This document shows positions 1 to 8,925 of a stretch of DNA of 64,000 nt, piece by piece. The stretch lies in NCBI GenBank assembly GCA_041395945.1, contig JAWKZN010000002.1, forward strand, positions 620,001-684,000. The letters are read 5' to 3'. Origin of the DNA: Pseudomonadales bacterium. Its GTDB lineage: Bacteria > Pseudomonadota > Gammaproteobacteria > Pseudomonadales > Azotimanducaceae. The notes beneath the pieces were generated by a model that searched no databases, was not told the origin of the DNA, and saw only the letters and a program-made list of their open reading frames with translations. Position numbers and translations under genes: made by a program. Numbering within the stretch: position 1 is the stretch's first letter; each line of letters opens with the position of its first letter.

Positions 1-811
1 GACCGGCGATCTCAAAGGATTGAATAAACACCCGTTGCGGGTCCGTAAAGTCCGCCTCGATCAGTGCATCGAGCACACGCCCACCCAGATCGATGGCAAT
101 GGGCGTTCCATCCATGTGTCGGCCCTCGAGTGCAAAATACGTGGGGTGCTTCGTTTCGACATAAAGCCCCACGGGACGCTGTGCCGAGACATTGTGTCCT
201 TTCACCAGTTCGATCACTTCGACAAGTGTCGCGAGCGGATAAAGATCGTCGAATTTCCGGCTGTCGGGACGCAGCGCGGGAATCCGCTCTCTGGCCCGCA
301 GGGTGCGGATCTCCGCGAGGGAAAAATCTTCGCTGAACCAGCCCGCGATCGGGCGGCCATCGATACGCTTGATCGTCAGGCGCCCGGCAAAGGCTTCATG
401 TTCAGCGACATCGGTAGTGGCTTCGACGATGATCGGCGCACCCGCCTGATCCCGGCGCACCACCCCTGACTCATCAATCGCGACCATCGCCAGAGCATTC
501 TCATGACGGGCAATCAGCACTCCGTCGGCTGTCGCGACCACATCCGGTTCGATGAAATCAGCACCCTGGGCGATTGCGAGTTGATAAGCAGCCAGGGTGT
601 GTTCAGGGCGCAATCCGCTTGCTCCCCGATGCGCGATAACGATCGGTGCGCGCTCCACCTGAACGTCACTCTGCGACCGCTCAGTTGCATCTGCAGGGAG
701 TGCTGGATGGACAGGCGTGGGAACGAGCAGCATCGCGAAAGCACAAGCTGCAGCAAATCGTATCCACAAGGCTCCGACAGCGCCCATGCCCGTTAGCTTA
801 TCGCGAGTCAC
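1..811 (-). CDS. Periplasmic glycerophosphodiester phosphodiesterase, C-terminus cut by window edge
   Basis: This enzyme should hydrolyse glycerophosphodiesters to glycerol-3-phosphate and an alcohol in the periplasm. The visible 270 residues begin with a hydrophobic signal-like segment (about residues 12-40). The GDPD signature follows: HRGAS at residues 61-65, a PEHTLAAY motif, then an EPD metal-site motif near residue 90 and RHE further on, an order like that of GlpQ. I chose the GTG start at 811 because AGGAG lies about 11 bases upstream. An in-frame ATG at 787 has no clear ribosome site but would still leave the signal peptide. The C-terminal part of the barrel lies outside the window. 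The 163 bases upstream, before the next minus-strand gene, can hold its promoter. Confidence 0.85.
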   Translation of the reverse strand, partial: MTRDKLTGMGAVGALWIRFAAACAFAMLLVPTPVHPALPADATERSQSDVQVERAPIVIAHRGASGLRPEHTLAAYQLAIAQGADFIEPDVVATADGVLIARHENALAMVAIDESGVVRRDQAGAPIIVEATTDVAEHEAFAGRLTIKRIDGRPIAGWFSEDFSLAEIRTLRARERIPALRPDSRKFDDLYPLATLVEVIELVKGHNVSAQRPVGLYVETKHPTYFALEGRHMDGTPIAIDLGGRVLDALIEADFTDPQRVFIQSFEIAG

Positions 812-974
812 GCTTTTATTTGCTCCTGATAGACCGATATGTGATTTCTATACGGGCACACAGGCTCGTATGATGAAATTCACGGCGGATCCTTCAGCCT
901 CATTCAGTCGATGATTAAGTTTCTAGAGAGCACACTGAACGGATCCGTCGGACTTACTCTCCGCTGTTCGCGCT

Positions 975-2213
975 TCAGTTAAGCGCTTCGAAGGTTACCC
1001 CGGCATTTTCCTGCAGACGATCGACCAGTGCGTCGCCCATGGCAACTGAGGGCGTGAGTATGCCACCCGGAGACGACAGTGCGTCTTTGGCCAGACACAC
1101 CGCTGACTCACCCAGCATCTTTGCAGTGGATCCGTAACCCGGATCCCGATCACCGCGAACCCTCAGACGCAGATCGAGGGCAGCGCTGGTCGGGTGCCTG
1201 CCCAGGAACTGGATCTGAAAGTAGCCTTTTTCCCGGGCTTCCCGCGAAGGGCCTTCGCCGGGCTCGGGCAATACTCTGCCCAGCAGATCCCGCAGCATGC
1301 CACTGCCGGTTGCGGCGCTGAACATCGCGGTGCTGCCAGCCAGGGCGACGGCTGCCGGGAATCCAAACTGTCCGTAAGGTATCAGGATGCCCTCGTCATA
1401 GCGGAACTCACTGCCATACCTGAAATCAAGCAGGGCATTGCTGCGCCGTACCACCTTGGTGTCGACTGCAGCCATCGCAAAAGGGGATACCCAGGCGTTA
1501 AAGTCCACGTCCCATTCCGGATAGGTTTTTTCCGGACCATCGAGACCGCGGGGACCCCCGGCGGGATTCAGTGCATAGGGATCACTTGCGATCCTGCGGA
1601 TCTCAGGATGCTTTTCGGCTTCTGCCATCATGTTCATCATGCTGGCAACCGTGCCGCCACTGAATCCCCCTTTGAACGCCTCTGCACGGAATTTTATGGC
1701 CTGACAATACACCCCGTGGCGCGCACGCATTTCCCGCTGCAACCAGTGCACGCCCATATCCGCAGGAATACAGTCGAACCCACAGGTGTGCACAATGCGG
1801 GCACCGCTGCGACGGGCACTCTCATGATGCTCGTCAATCATTCGCCGCATCCAGTGCACTTCACCCGTCAGATCACAGTAATGTGTGCCCAGGTTTGCAC
1901 AGGCGGCGACCAGTTCACTGCCATAGAGCGCATAGGGTCCGACCGTCGAGCACACCACACGGGTTCTGCCGGCAAGCTCGTCGAGTGAATCCCGGTCATG
2001 GCTGTCGGCGACGATGATGGGCAGCGCATCTGCTCCCACCCCGAGTGTCTGACGCAGTGCTTCGAGCCTGCGCGGGCTGCGCCCGGCTATCGCCCAGTTG
2101 AACTGCTGCGCGACACCGTAGCGTTCGATCAGGTATTCGGCGACCAGACGACCGGTAAATCCCGTCGCACCCCACACCACCACATCGAACTCCCGATCGG
2201 ACATCGCTATCAT
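975..2213 (-). CDS. Saccharopine dehydrogenase-like / trans-acting enoyl reductase family oxidoreductase
   Basis: About 412 residues. The N-terminus carries a Rossmann motif (FDVVVWGATGFTGRLVAEYL), the start typical of the saccharopine-dehydrogenase-like family. That family includes mycobacterial trans-acting enoyl reductases and many proteobacterial homologues of unknown substrate. An NAD(P)-dependent reduction of a lipid or polyketide-like substrate is the family expectation; the substrate cannot be read from sequence. Two starts are possible, ATG at 2213 (GGAG three bases away) and ATG at 2204 (twelve bases away). The longer open frame to 2270 would add a poor leader. The gene is transcribed away from the LLM oxidoreductase at 2321, so the 107-base gap is a divergent promoter region. 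Confidence 0.8.
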   Translation of the reverse strand: MIAMSDREFDVVVWGATGFTGRLVAEYLIERYGVAQQFNWAIAGRSPRRLEALRQTLGVGADALPIIVADSHDRDSLDELAGRTRVVCSTVGPYALYGSELVAACANLGTHYCDLTGEVHWMRRMIDEHHESARRSGARIVHTCGFDCIPADMGVHWLQREMRARHGVYCQAIKFRAEAFKGGFSGGTVASMMNMMAEAEKHPEIRRIASDPYALNPAGGPRGLDGPEKTYPEWDVDFNAWVSPFAMAAVDTKVVRRSNALLDFRYGSEFRYDEGILIPYGQFGFPAAVALAGSTAMFSAATGSGMLRDLLGRVLPEPGEGPSREAREKGYFQIQFLGRHPTSAALDLRLRVRGDRDPGYGSTAKMLGESAVCLAKDALSSPGGILTPSVAMGDALVDRLQENAGVTFEALN

Positions 2214-2320
2214 TTTCTCCTGCTTTTTCAGCGCGCAAACAGCATAACCCGACTCGTCCGGGTGCACCACGGCCGGTTACACTGCACGTCTTTGCGCACG
2301 GTTCTCAACCAGAGGGATGT

Positions 2321-3367
2321 ATGAAAATATCGATGCTGCTCAGCTACGCGGGAGGTTTCAAGGAAGCGGTCGAAGAAGTGAAGCTGCTCGAAAAAGCGGG
2401 CCTTGATCAGGTCTGGGTACCCGAGGCTTACTCCTTCGATGCACCAAGCGCGATGGGCTACCTGGCCGCCAGTACCGATCGCATCACCATCGCTTCCGGC
2501 ATCCTGCCCATCTACACCAGGACCCCATCGCTGCTGGCCATGACCGCCGCCGGTATCGACTACCTGTCGGACGGGCGCTGCATGCTGGGTCTCGGGGCAT
2601 CAGGCCCACAGGTCATCGAGGGTTTCCATGGCGTCCCCTACACCACCCCCGTCGCCCGCCTGCGTGAAATCATCGAGATCTGTCGCATGGTCTGGCGCAG
2701 GGAGCGCCTGGCATACGATGGACGCAATTATCAGATTCCCCTGCCCCAGAACCGCGGCACGGGGCTCGGCAAGCCGCTGAAGCTGATCAACCACCCCGTG
2801 CGTGAAGACATTCCCATCGCCATCGCCTCCCTGGGCGAGAAGAGCGTGGCGCTCACTGCGGAACTCGCCGATGCCTGGCTGCCTGCCTTCTATACCGCCC
2901 GTGCCGCGCGGGATGTGTGGGGTAAGGCGCTGGATGCGGGGAATGCCGCCCGCGATCCGGCGCGGGGACCCCTGGAAATCTATGCCGGGGGTGCGGTGGG
3001 ATTCGGCAAGGGGCTGGAGTCCCTCCGCGATCTGAGTCGCCCGCAGATTGCACTGTATGTAGGCGGCATGGGTGCGCGACAGAAGAACTTCTACAACGAC
3101 ATATTCTCCCGCTCGGGGTATCCGGATGCAGCCCGGCGGATACAGGACCTGTATCTCAATGGTGACAAGAAGGCCGCAGAAGCTGCAATCCCGGACAGCT
3201 ACCTCACGGAAAACTCTCTGATCGGAGAGGAAGGCTTCGTGCGGGAACGCCTGCAGGCGCTGCGCGAATCCGGGGTGAACGCACTCAATGTCGGTTTCAT
3301 GGGACAAAGCACCACAGATCGAGTCAAAGCCTGCGAAACCCTGAGAAAGCTTGTCGACACACTATGA
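2321..3367 (+). CDS. LLM-class (luciferase-like) flavin- or F420-dependent oxidoreductase
   Basis: A 348-residue single-domain TIM-barrel protein of the luciferase-like monooxygenase superfamily. The pattern is typical of the single-chain LLM proteins usually annotated F420-dependent: MKISMLLSYAGGF at the start, ITIASGILPIYTRTP near residue 60, and the GRCMLGLGASGPQVIEGFHG segment near residue 90. The cofactor (FMN or F420) cannot be decided here. No F420 biosynthesis gene lies in the window. It opens a seven-gene same-strand run, and its TGA overlaps the next start by four bases, so translation is probably coupled. Confidence 0.83.
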   Translation: MKISMLLSYAGGFKEAVEEVKLLEKAGLDQVWVPEAYSFDAPSAMGYLAASTDRITIASGILPIYTRTPSLLAMTAAGIDYLSDGRCMLGLGASGPQVIEGFHGVPYTTPVARLREIIEICRMVWRRERLAYDGRNYQIPLPQNRGTGLGKPLKLINHPVREDIPIAIASLGEKSVALTAELADAWLPAFYTARAARDVWGKALDAGNAARDPARGPLEIYAGGAVGFGKGLESLRDLSRPQIALYVGGMGARQKNFYNDIFSRSGYPDAARRIQDLYLNGDKKAAEAAIPDSYLTENSLIGEEGFVRERLQALRESGVNALNVGFMGQSTTDRVKACETLRKLVDTL

Positions 3368-3942
3368 TTTACACGCATCTGAACCGCCTCTCTGTCCTCC
3401 TCGCGCTGCTGGCCACATGCCTGGCCACCGCAGGTGTCAGGGCCGCCACGACCCCCGAAGCACTGCTCGGCGAGTGGGTGCTGAATAACGAGCGCACGCA
3501 TGAAATACAGCCGAAACAGGGCGGAGGATTCGATGGCTTCGGAGTTACACCCTCTATCTCGGTTGGCGGTGTGCCGATCCCCTTACCCGGGGCTGCTGCG
3601 ACACCCTCATCGGGACCGGTCAGTGATCCGCGCGTGCTGCGCTGCGGGCGCATGCAGATCGAGATGCAGACACCCAATGTACGCCTCATCTATGAAGGTG
3701 TGGGTGAAGAGATCATGAAGCCCGGCAATGACCTGGGTAGAAAAACACGCCTAAGCCGCACAAAGATCACCCAGTTCTACGAAACCAATACGCGCAGAGT
3801 GAACAAGACCTTCGAGGTTCAGAAAGACGGCAGTCTTCTGGTGAAAGTGAAACTGAATCCCAAGGGAGCCAAAAGTGTCACCCAGGTGCGGGTGTTCGAA
3901 CGACCTGCCGCAGCCCCACCTGCCGGCACACCGGACGCCTAG
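3364..3942 (+). CDS. Exported hypothetical protein
   Basis: 192 residues, not recognised as a named family. The first 28 residues form a clear Sec signal peptide (hydrophobic core SVLLALLATCLATAGV, cleavage near VRA-AT). The mature part starts with a LLGEWVLNNERTHEI segment resembling the opening of small secreted lipocalin-like domains. A glycine/proline-rich stretch (residues about 57-85) follows, then a mixed charged region and a proline/alanine tail. The ATGA overlap with the preceding LLM oxidoreductase places both in one transcript. A periplasmic location is inferred from the signal only; no catalytic motif is visible. Confidence 0.7.
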   Translation: MIYTHLNRLSVLLALLATCLATAGVRAATTPEALLGEWVLNNERTHEIQPKQGGGFDGFGVTPSISVGGVPIPLPGAAATPSSGPVSDPRVLRCGRMQIEMQTPNVRLIYEGVGEEIMKPGNDLGRKTRLSRTKITQFYETNTRRVNKTFEVQKDGSLLVKVKLNPKGAKSVTQVRVFERPAAAPPAGTPDA

Positions 3943-4033
3943 GAAGACTCTGCTCAGCTTCCGCGGGGTCCATTTGCACTGCAGGATGCTTTTTGCGCTA
4001 ATGCATCCTTCGTATTCAAAGGAACCGCCGCCT

Positions 4034-4522
4034 ATGGTTCGGCTCGACATCAGCATTCTGCCCCGCTTACCCGACACGAATGCGATCCGGTGCCTGGGCG
4101 CTCTGCTGCTGATGTTTGCCGTTGCGGGTTGCGCGGAACCTTTCATCGTTCTCCCGGGCAAGGCGTTAAGCGGAGAGCAGACCCCGCCGCCTGAAGACTG
4201 GTCGAAATACGCAGATGTCGAAGTCGTGCAGCTCGAAACACGGCCCGAGGATCCCTACTCGGTGAACATCTGGGCGGTCGCAGTGGGACCCGACTACTAC
4301 ATCGCAACCGGCGAAGACGGTACCCGCTGGACCGAAAACCTGACCGCAGATCCCAGAGTCCGCCTGCGCGTGGAATCAAACCTCTACCAACTGCGCACCG
4401 TCAGGGTTCTCGATCCTGCTGAGATCGACCGGGTCGCTGCCCAGTACTCGAAGAAATACGGCCTCGATGCGGAGGATAACTGGGTCGAGAAGGCCCTCGT
4501 GTATCGACTCGAACCCCGGTGA
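4034..4522 (+). CDS. Lipoprotein with a split-barrel (PNPOx/DUF2255-like) domain
   Basis: 162 residues from ATG 4034. Residues 1-34 are a lipoprotein signal ending in the lipobox VAGC, so the mature protein should be anchored by a lipidated cysteine. The rest resembles the small split beta-barrel fold of pyridoxamine-phosphate-oxidase-like and DUF2255 proteins (EVVQLETRP, VNIWAVAVGPDYYIATG, DPRVRLRVESNLYQLRTVRV). Membership is by motif pattern only. Upstream in-frame ATGs at 3986 and 4001 would bury the signal. The TGA is directly followed by the GTG of the permease with no spacing. A split-barrel domain next to an LLM oxidoreductase suggests flavin or deazaflavin chemistry, but an exported version is odd. 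Confidence 0.62.
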   Translation: MVRLDISILPRLPDTNAIRCLGALLLMFAVAGCAEPFIVLPGKALSGEQTPPPEDWSKYADVEVVQLETRPEDPYSVNIWAVAVGPDYYIATGEDGTRWTENLTADPRVRLRVESNLYQLRTVRVLDPAEIDRVAAQYSKKYGLDAEDNWVEKALVYRLEPR

Positions 4523-5923
4523 GTGTCGGCCCCTCAGGCCCTCCGCCTTCCGCGTAGCACTGTGACCGCGCATCGCTTCAGTCCCCGCACCGCCATGGCG
4601 GTGGTCATCGCCAATATGATCGGGACCGGAGTGTTCACCAGCCTCGGCTTCCAGCTGCTCGACATCCAGTCCGGCTTCGTCATTCTCATGCTGTGGATCG
4701 TTGGCGGCATGACGGCCCTGTGCGGCGCTCTGACCTATGCGGAACTCGGGGCCGCGCTGCCCCGCTCGGGTGGCGAATACAACTTCCTCGGACGCATCTA
4801 CCACCCGGCAGCCGGCTTCATTTCCGGCTGGATCTCCGCAACCATCGGCTTCGCCGCGCCTACCGCACTGGCGGCGATCACCTTCGGCACCTACCTCGCC
4901 TCGGTAGTGCCGGGGCTGTCACCCACCTGGCTGGCCGCCGGGCTCGTCGCGGTGCTCACCGCAGTGCATGCCAGCAGCCATCGCAACAGCGGTGGCGTGC
5001 AGCGAGTCTTCACCGCCCTGAAAATTCTGCTCATCCTGGCTTTCTGCGTGCTCGCCTGGCTGCTCGCCGATTCCCCGCAAAGCCAGGTCCAGTTTCTCCC
5101 CAACACCCGGGACGCGCCACTCCTGCTGAGCGGGGCCTTTGCAGTGAGTCTGATCTATGTCAATTACGCCTACACCGGCTGGAATGCCGCCACCTATCTG
5201 ACCGGTGAACTGGAACGACCGGCCGAATCCCTGTCGCGGGTACTGCTCTGGGGCACGGCCGTAGTGATGCTGCTGTACGTGCTGCTCAACTTCACCTTCC
5301 TCTATGTCGCGCCCATGGATGCGATGACGGGCAGACTCGAAGTGGGCTACATCGCTGCCCAGCACGTATTCGGAGAAACCGGAGCAGTCATCATGGGTGT
5401 GGTGCTGGCCCTGCTGCTGGTCTCCACCGTCAGCGCGATGATCATGGCCGGACCCCGGGTGCTGCAGATGATCGGTCAGGACTACCGGGCCTTCCGCCTG
5501 TTGTCCCGGACCAACCAGCATGAAGTGCCCTGGGTGGCCATCATCCTGCAGTCGGGTCTGTCGCTGCTTTTCATCTTCACCGCCTCCTTCGAATCCATTC
5601 TGGTGTTCGCCGGATTCACCCTCGGACTGAACACCTTCTTCACCGTGCTCGGCGTCTTCGTCCTGCGCAGACGGCAACCGGACCTGCCGCGACCCTACCG
5701 CATACCCGGTTATCCGATTCCGCCGCTGCTGTTTCTGGCCTTCACCGGATGGACACTCATCTACATCCTGCGTGACCGCCCGGAAGAGGGTCTGCTTGGA
5801 CTGGCCATCGTGGTCAGCGGGGCATTTGCCTATTTTCTGACGCAAAGGTTTGGATCGACCCGCGCCACCGTCGCGGGACCGTCCCGACCGACGCTCCGGA
5901 CACCACCAACTCCACCGGTTTGA
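4523..5923 (+). CDS. APC-superfamily amino acid permease
   Basis: 466 residues with about twelve hydrophobic segments. The first helix carries IANMIGTGVFTSLGF, the unwound substrate-binding helix signature of APC transporters. Helix 2 (MTALCGALTYAELGAALPRSGG) and its following loop are also typical of LAT/APC members. It should import amino acids or close derivatives across the inner membrane. GTG at 4523 directly abuts the previous stop, so initiation may rely on re-initiation; an in-frame GTG at 4562 is the alternative. It lies 76 bases ahead of an amine oxidase gene, which fits uptake of amino acids or of the products of that oxidase. Confidence 0.85.
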   Translation: MSAPQALRLPRSTVTAHRFSPRTAMAVVIANMIGTGVFTSLGFQLLDIQSGFVILMLWIVGGMTALCGALTYAELGAALPRSGGEYNFLGRIYHPAAGFISGWISATIGFAAPTALAAITFGTYLASVVPGLSPTWLAAGLVAVLTAVHASSHRNSGGVQRVFTALKILLILAFCVLAWLLADSPQSQVQFLPNTRDAPLLLSGAFAVSLIYVNYAYTGWNAATYLTGELERPAESLSRVLLWGTAVVMLLYVLLNFTFLYVAPMDAMTGRLEVGYIAAQHVFGETGAVIMGVVLALLLVSTVSAMIMAGPRVLQMIGQDYRAFRLLSRTNQHEVPWVAIILQSGLSLLFIFTASFESILVFAGFTLGLNTFFTVLGVFVLRRRQPDLPRPYRIPGYPIPPLLFLAFTGWTLIYILRDRPEEGLLGLAIVVSGAFAYFLTQRFGSTRATVAGPSRPTLRTPPTPPV

Positions 5924-5999
5924 GGTAGTATTCCGGCTCTGCTGCCACGCACGACTTGAGAAGCGCGCGGTCCAACTTCCTCCAGTAATAAAACCAAAA

Positions 6000-7589
6000 A
6001 TGTCATTCACCCGAAGAAAATTTCTGAACATGGTCGGCGCAGCTGGCGGATCCAGCGCCGTCTATCAGATGGCTCTGGCCCTCGGCCTCACGCCGGGAGC
6101 CGCCTACGGTGCTCCGGAGCTCGTAGCGCCCCTCGGCCGCGCGAAGCGCTCGGTTGTCCTCCTCGGCGGCGGGCTTTCGAGCCTCATGAGCGCCTACGAA
6201 CTCGAACGGGCCGGCTATCAGTGCACCATTCTCGAAGCCTCGCACCGGATCGGCGGGCGCAATCTGACCCTGCGCTCAGGTGATCTGATCGATGAGATGG
6301 GCAATCAGCAGCGCTGCAATTTCGACGACGAGCCCCACCTCTATTTCAACGCCGGCCCGGCCAGGATACCCGTCCACCACCACTATCTGGTGCACTACTG
6401 CCGGGAGCTGGGGGTCGCCCTGGAGGGTTTCACCAACGTCAACTACAACGCCTGGGTTCACCACAGCAACGCCTTCGGCGGCAGGCCCGTACGCTTTCGC
6501 CAGTACATCGCGGACGCCAGGGGATTCATCGCCGAGCTGTCCGCGAAAGCCATCGACAGTGCAGGTTTCGATTCCGAACTTTCCCCCGAAGACATCGAAC
6601 GGGTGCTCGCCTTCCTGAAACGCTATGGCGATCTGGACGACAATGCGATCTATCGGGGCACCAATCGCGCCGGCTACCAGCAACCGGGTGTGCTGTCACC
6701 CACCGCCGGCATGCTGGAGCACGGCAAACTGCACGAGCGCCTGGATTTCTCCGAGCTGCTCAAGTCCAGTTTCTGGCGCTACCAGATGAATTTTGGAGAG
6801 GGCGAAGATCAGGCCGCCCCCATGCTTCAGGCCGTCGGGGGCATGGACAACATCGTCAAAGGCTTCGTGAAGAACATCCGCAGCCCGATGCTTACCCACG
6901 CACAGGTCAAATCCATCCGCATCAGGGAAAACGGTGTGGCGGTGGTCTATCAGCATGAGGGCAGGCACAGGCAGATCGAAGCCGACTACTGCATGAACTG
7001 CATACCCAAACATCTGCTGACCGGAATCGACAACAACTTCCCGGAAGAGTATCTGGATGCACTGCGCTCCATCGGTCGCGGCAAGCTCTTCAAGATCGGT
7101 ATCCAGATGAGTGAGCGATTCTGGGAAAAAGAAAACATCTACGGCGGGATCAGCTGGACAGATCAGAACATCGAACAGATGTGGTATCCGCCCCATGGCA
7201 TCTTCAAGAAGAAGGGCGTGATGCTGGGCGCCTATACCTTTCAGCATGAACATGCTGAGTACTTCGCGCGCATGAGCCCGGAACAGCGTTTCGAAGAAGC
7301 GCTGAAAGAAGGCGAGAAGATCCACCCGGACTACCGGAAATACGCGGAGAATTCCGTCAGTGTCGCCTGGCACCGGATGAACCATCACATGGGCTGCACG
7401 GCGCAATGGACCGAAGAAAGCCGCAGCCGCTATTTCTCCTACCTGCAGACACCCCTGGCGAACCGCCACTTCATGATGGGAGATCAGATCAGCTATCACC
7501 CGGGCTGGCAGGAAGGCGCCTTCTCGTCCGCCCATCATTCCCTGCGCGAACTCCAGAAGCGGGTCAGCGCCGAACTGGCGAACGCCTGA
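6000..7589 (+). CDS. Tat-exported FAD-dependent amine / L-amino acid oxidase
   Basis: 529 residues from ATG 6000. The N-terminus is a twin-arginine signal (TRRKFLN, then a long hydrophobic stretch to about residue 40). An FAD-binding fold of the flavin amine oxidase family follows (SVVLLGGGLSSLMSAYELERAGY, then LEASHRIGGRN). Such enzymes convert an amine or L-amino acid to an imine and pass electrons to O2 or another acceptor. The C-terminus keeps the substrate-side flavin motif region (MMGDQISYHPGWQEGAFSSAHH). Its TGA overlaps the cytochrome c start (TGATG), and RidA follows, which argues for a periplasmic dehydrogenase feeding a cytochrome rather than a classical oxidase. That coupling is inference. 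Confidence 0.85.
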   Translation: MSFTRRKFLNMVGAAGGSSAVYQMALALGLTPGAAYGAPELVAPLGRAKRSVVLLGGGLSSLMSAYELERAGYQCTILEASHRIGGRNLTLRSGDLIDEMGNQQRCNFDDEPHLYFNAGPARIPVHHHYLVHYCRELGVALEGFTNVNYNAWVHHSNAFGGRPVRFRQYIADARGFIAELSAKAIDSAGFDSELSPEDIERVLAFLKRYGDLDDNAIYRGTNRAGYQQPGVLSPTAGMLEHGKLHERLDFSELLKSSFWRYQMNFGEGEDQAAPMLQAVGGMDNIVKGFVKNIRSPMLTHAQVKSIRIRENGVAVVYQHEGRHRQIEADYCMNCIPKHLLTGIDNNFPEEYLDALRSIGRGKLFKIGIQMSERFWEKENIYGGISWTDQNIEQMWYPPHGIFKKKGVMLGAYTFQHEHAEYFARMSPEQRFEEALKEGEKIHPDYRKYAENSVSVAWHRMNHHMGCTAQWTEESRSRYFSYLQTPLANRHFMMGDQISYHPGWQEGAFSSAHHSLRELQKRVSAELANA

Positions 7590-8266
7590 TGAAAGACTAC
7601 AAGCGCGTGCCGATGCTCCTTGGCCTGTCTGTCCTCCTGCACGCCGGAGTCGCGGAGGCCCAGGCTCCGGCCACAAAATATACCGCCGTCCCGGATATGT
7701 TCATTTACTGCACCACCTGCCACGGCGTCGAACTCAGAGGCAATTCTTCGGTGGATGCGCCCCGCCTCAACGGTATGGAAGACTGGTATGTGCGCAATCA
7801 GATGCGTGCGTTCGCCGGCGGCTGGCGGGGTAGCCACAGCGCCGACCTTACGGGCATGGAAATGCAGCCCCAGGCCGCAGCCCTCACAGAGAAACAACGA
7901 GAAGCCGCCGTGCAGTTCGTCGCTGCGGTGCCGGTGCGGCTTTCAACTCTGAGCTTCACGGTGAAGGGTGATGCGGATCGTGGTGCCGATCTTTACCGGA
8001 CCTGCTCCGCCTGCCATGGTGCTGGGGGAGAAGGCAATGCCGCCCTCCAGGCACCCCGTCTCGCAGGACAGAGTGACTGGTATCTGGTGCGGCAGCTCGA
8101 GAAATACCTGGCGGGCACACGCGGCCATGATCCGGCGGATACCCTGGGCATTCAGATGCGCTCTGCCACCAGCGTGCTCACCGGCGCAGACGATGTGCTC
8201 GATGTGGTCGCCTATATCAACTCCCTGACAGACAAACTGTCCCAACCCTCCGAGGAGAATCCATGA
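7589..8266 (+). CDS. Di-heme cytochrome c (c4-like)
   Basis: 225 residues with a Sec signal (to about residue 24) and two heme-binding motifs, CTTCH at 41-45 and CSACH at 139-143. Each is followed by the PRLNG or PRLAGQ segments and late methionines expected of class I cytochrome c domains in tandem. The two halves look like a duplicated cytochrome c4 arrangement: both contain a WY(V/L)R(N/Q)Q element and a GxxM tail. It should work in the periplasm as an electron carrier. The start overlaps the amine oxidase stop by one base and its stop overlaps the RidA start by four, so the three are co-translated. It is the probable electron acceptor of the oxidase. Confidence 0.9.
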   Translation: MKDYKRVPMLLGLSVLLHAGVAEAQAPATKYTAVPDMFIYCTTCHGVELRGNSSVDAPRLNGMEDWYVRNQMRAFAGGWRGSHSADLTGMEMQPQAAALTEKQREAAVQFVAAVPVRLSTLSFTVKGDADRGADLYRTCSACHGAGGEGNAALQAPRLAGQSDWYLVRQLEKYLAGTRGHDPADTLGIQMRSATSVLTGADDVLDVVAYINSLTDKLSQPSEENP

Positions 8267-8769
8267 AGAAATTTGTCGCAACGTCCGTATTAATTGGTGC
8301 TGCGGTTGCCGCGGCCACCGCCGCGACCAGTGCCAGCGCTGAGGTGAAACGCTATCCGCTGCCAGGCAGCGACTTTCCGATCGCCCAGGCTGTGGAGATC
8401 CTGCCCGGCACCACGCTGGTGTATCACAGCGGCATGACACCCGGCCCTGCGAAACCGGATGCGGAGCGTTACAGCACCGAATTCTGGGGGGACACGGAAG
8501 CACAGACCCTGTCCGTATTCGCCCGTCTCGAAGAGTCTCTGACTGCGAAGGGGCTCAACTTCGGCCATGTGGTGAAGATGCAGGTCTATCTGGTTGGTGT
8601 ACCGGAACTCGACGGCGCCATGGACTTCCAGGGCATGATGCGCGCCTACCGGAAATACTTCGGCACAGAAGCTCAGCCCAATCTGCCGGCACGATCAGCG
8701 TTTCAGGTTGCCGGGCTCGCAGCACCCGGCATGCTGGTTGAAATCGAAGTGGTGCTGGCACGACCCTGA
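8263..8769 (+). CDS. Exported RidA/YjgF-family protein
   Basis: 168 residues, starting with a signal peptide (residues 1-26, ending SASA) followed by a RidA domain. RidA proteins hydrolyse reactive enamines and imines made by amino-acid-oxidising enzymes, releasing ammonia and a keto acid. The catalytic arginine context (NLPARSAFQV) places Arg144 at the position of the essential arginine of RidA, and the carboxyl-terminal MLVEIEVVLA strand is intact. Most RidA proteins are cytosolic; the signal here suggests a periplasmic version. The gene has a good ribosome site (GAGGAG) and is the last of the run before the terminator. Its place directly after an exported amine oxidase strongly suggests it clears the imine product. 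Confidence 0.87.
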   Translation: MKKFVATSVLIGAAVAAATAATSASAEVKRYPLPGSDFPIAQAVEILPGTTLVYHSGMTPGPAKPDAERYSTEFWGDTEAQTLSVFARLEESLTAKGLNFGHVVKMQVYLVGVPELDGAMDFQGMMRAYRKYFGTEAQPNLPARSAFQVAGLAAPGMLVEIEVVLARP

Positions 8770-8825
8770 GGGCCATCCATCTTCTGATTCTTCGGCCGCA
8801 GCAGATCAGAGGAGCAGAAACAAAA

Positions 8826-8849
8826 AGGGCGTCTCTTTCGAGACGCCCT
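8826..8849. terminator. Bidirectional intrinsic terminator
   Basis: A perfect 10-bp stem (AGGGCGTCTC, tttc loop, GAGACGCCCT) with an A-run on its left and a T-rich run (atttcttt) on its right. It sits between the convergent RidA gene (ends 8769) and TonB receptor gene (ends 8926). It can therefore stop transcription from both sides. Confidence 0.88.
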
Positions 8850-8925
8850 ATTTCTTTGCTTCGAGAACCTCGACACCAGTCGGTACTCAGCAGCGGTACC
8901 TTCCGGTGTCGAGGTGGACTGATCC

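Noticed and set aside
20..469. Plus-strand open frame at the window start
   Set aside because: It is antisense to a clear GDPD protein with HRGAS and PEHTLAAY motifs and resembles no family.
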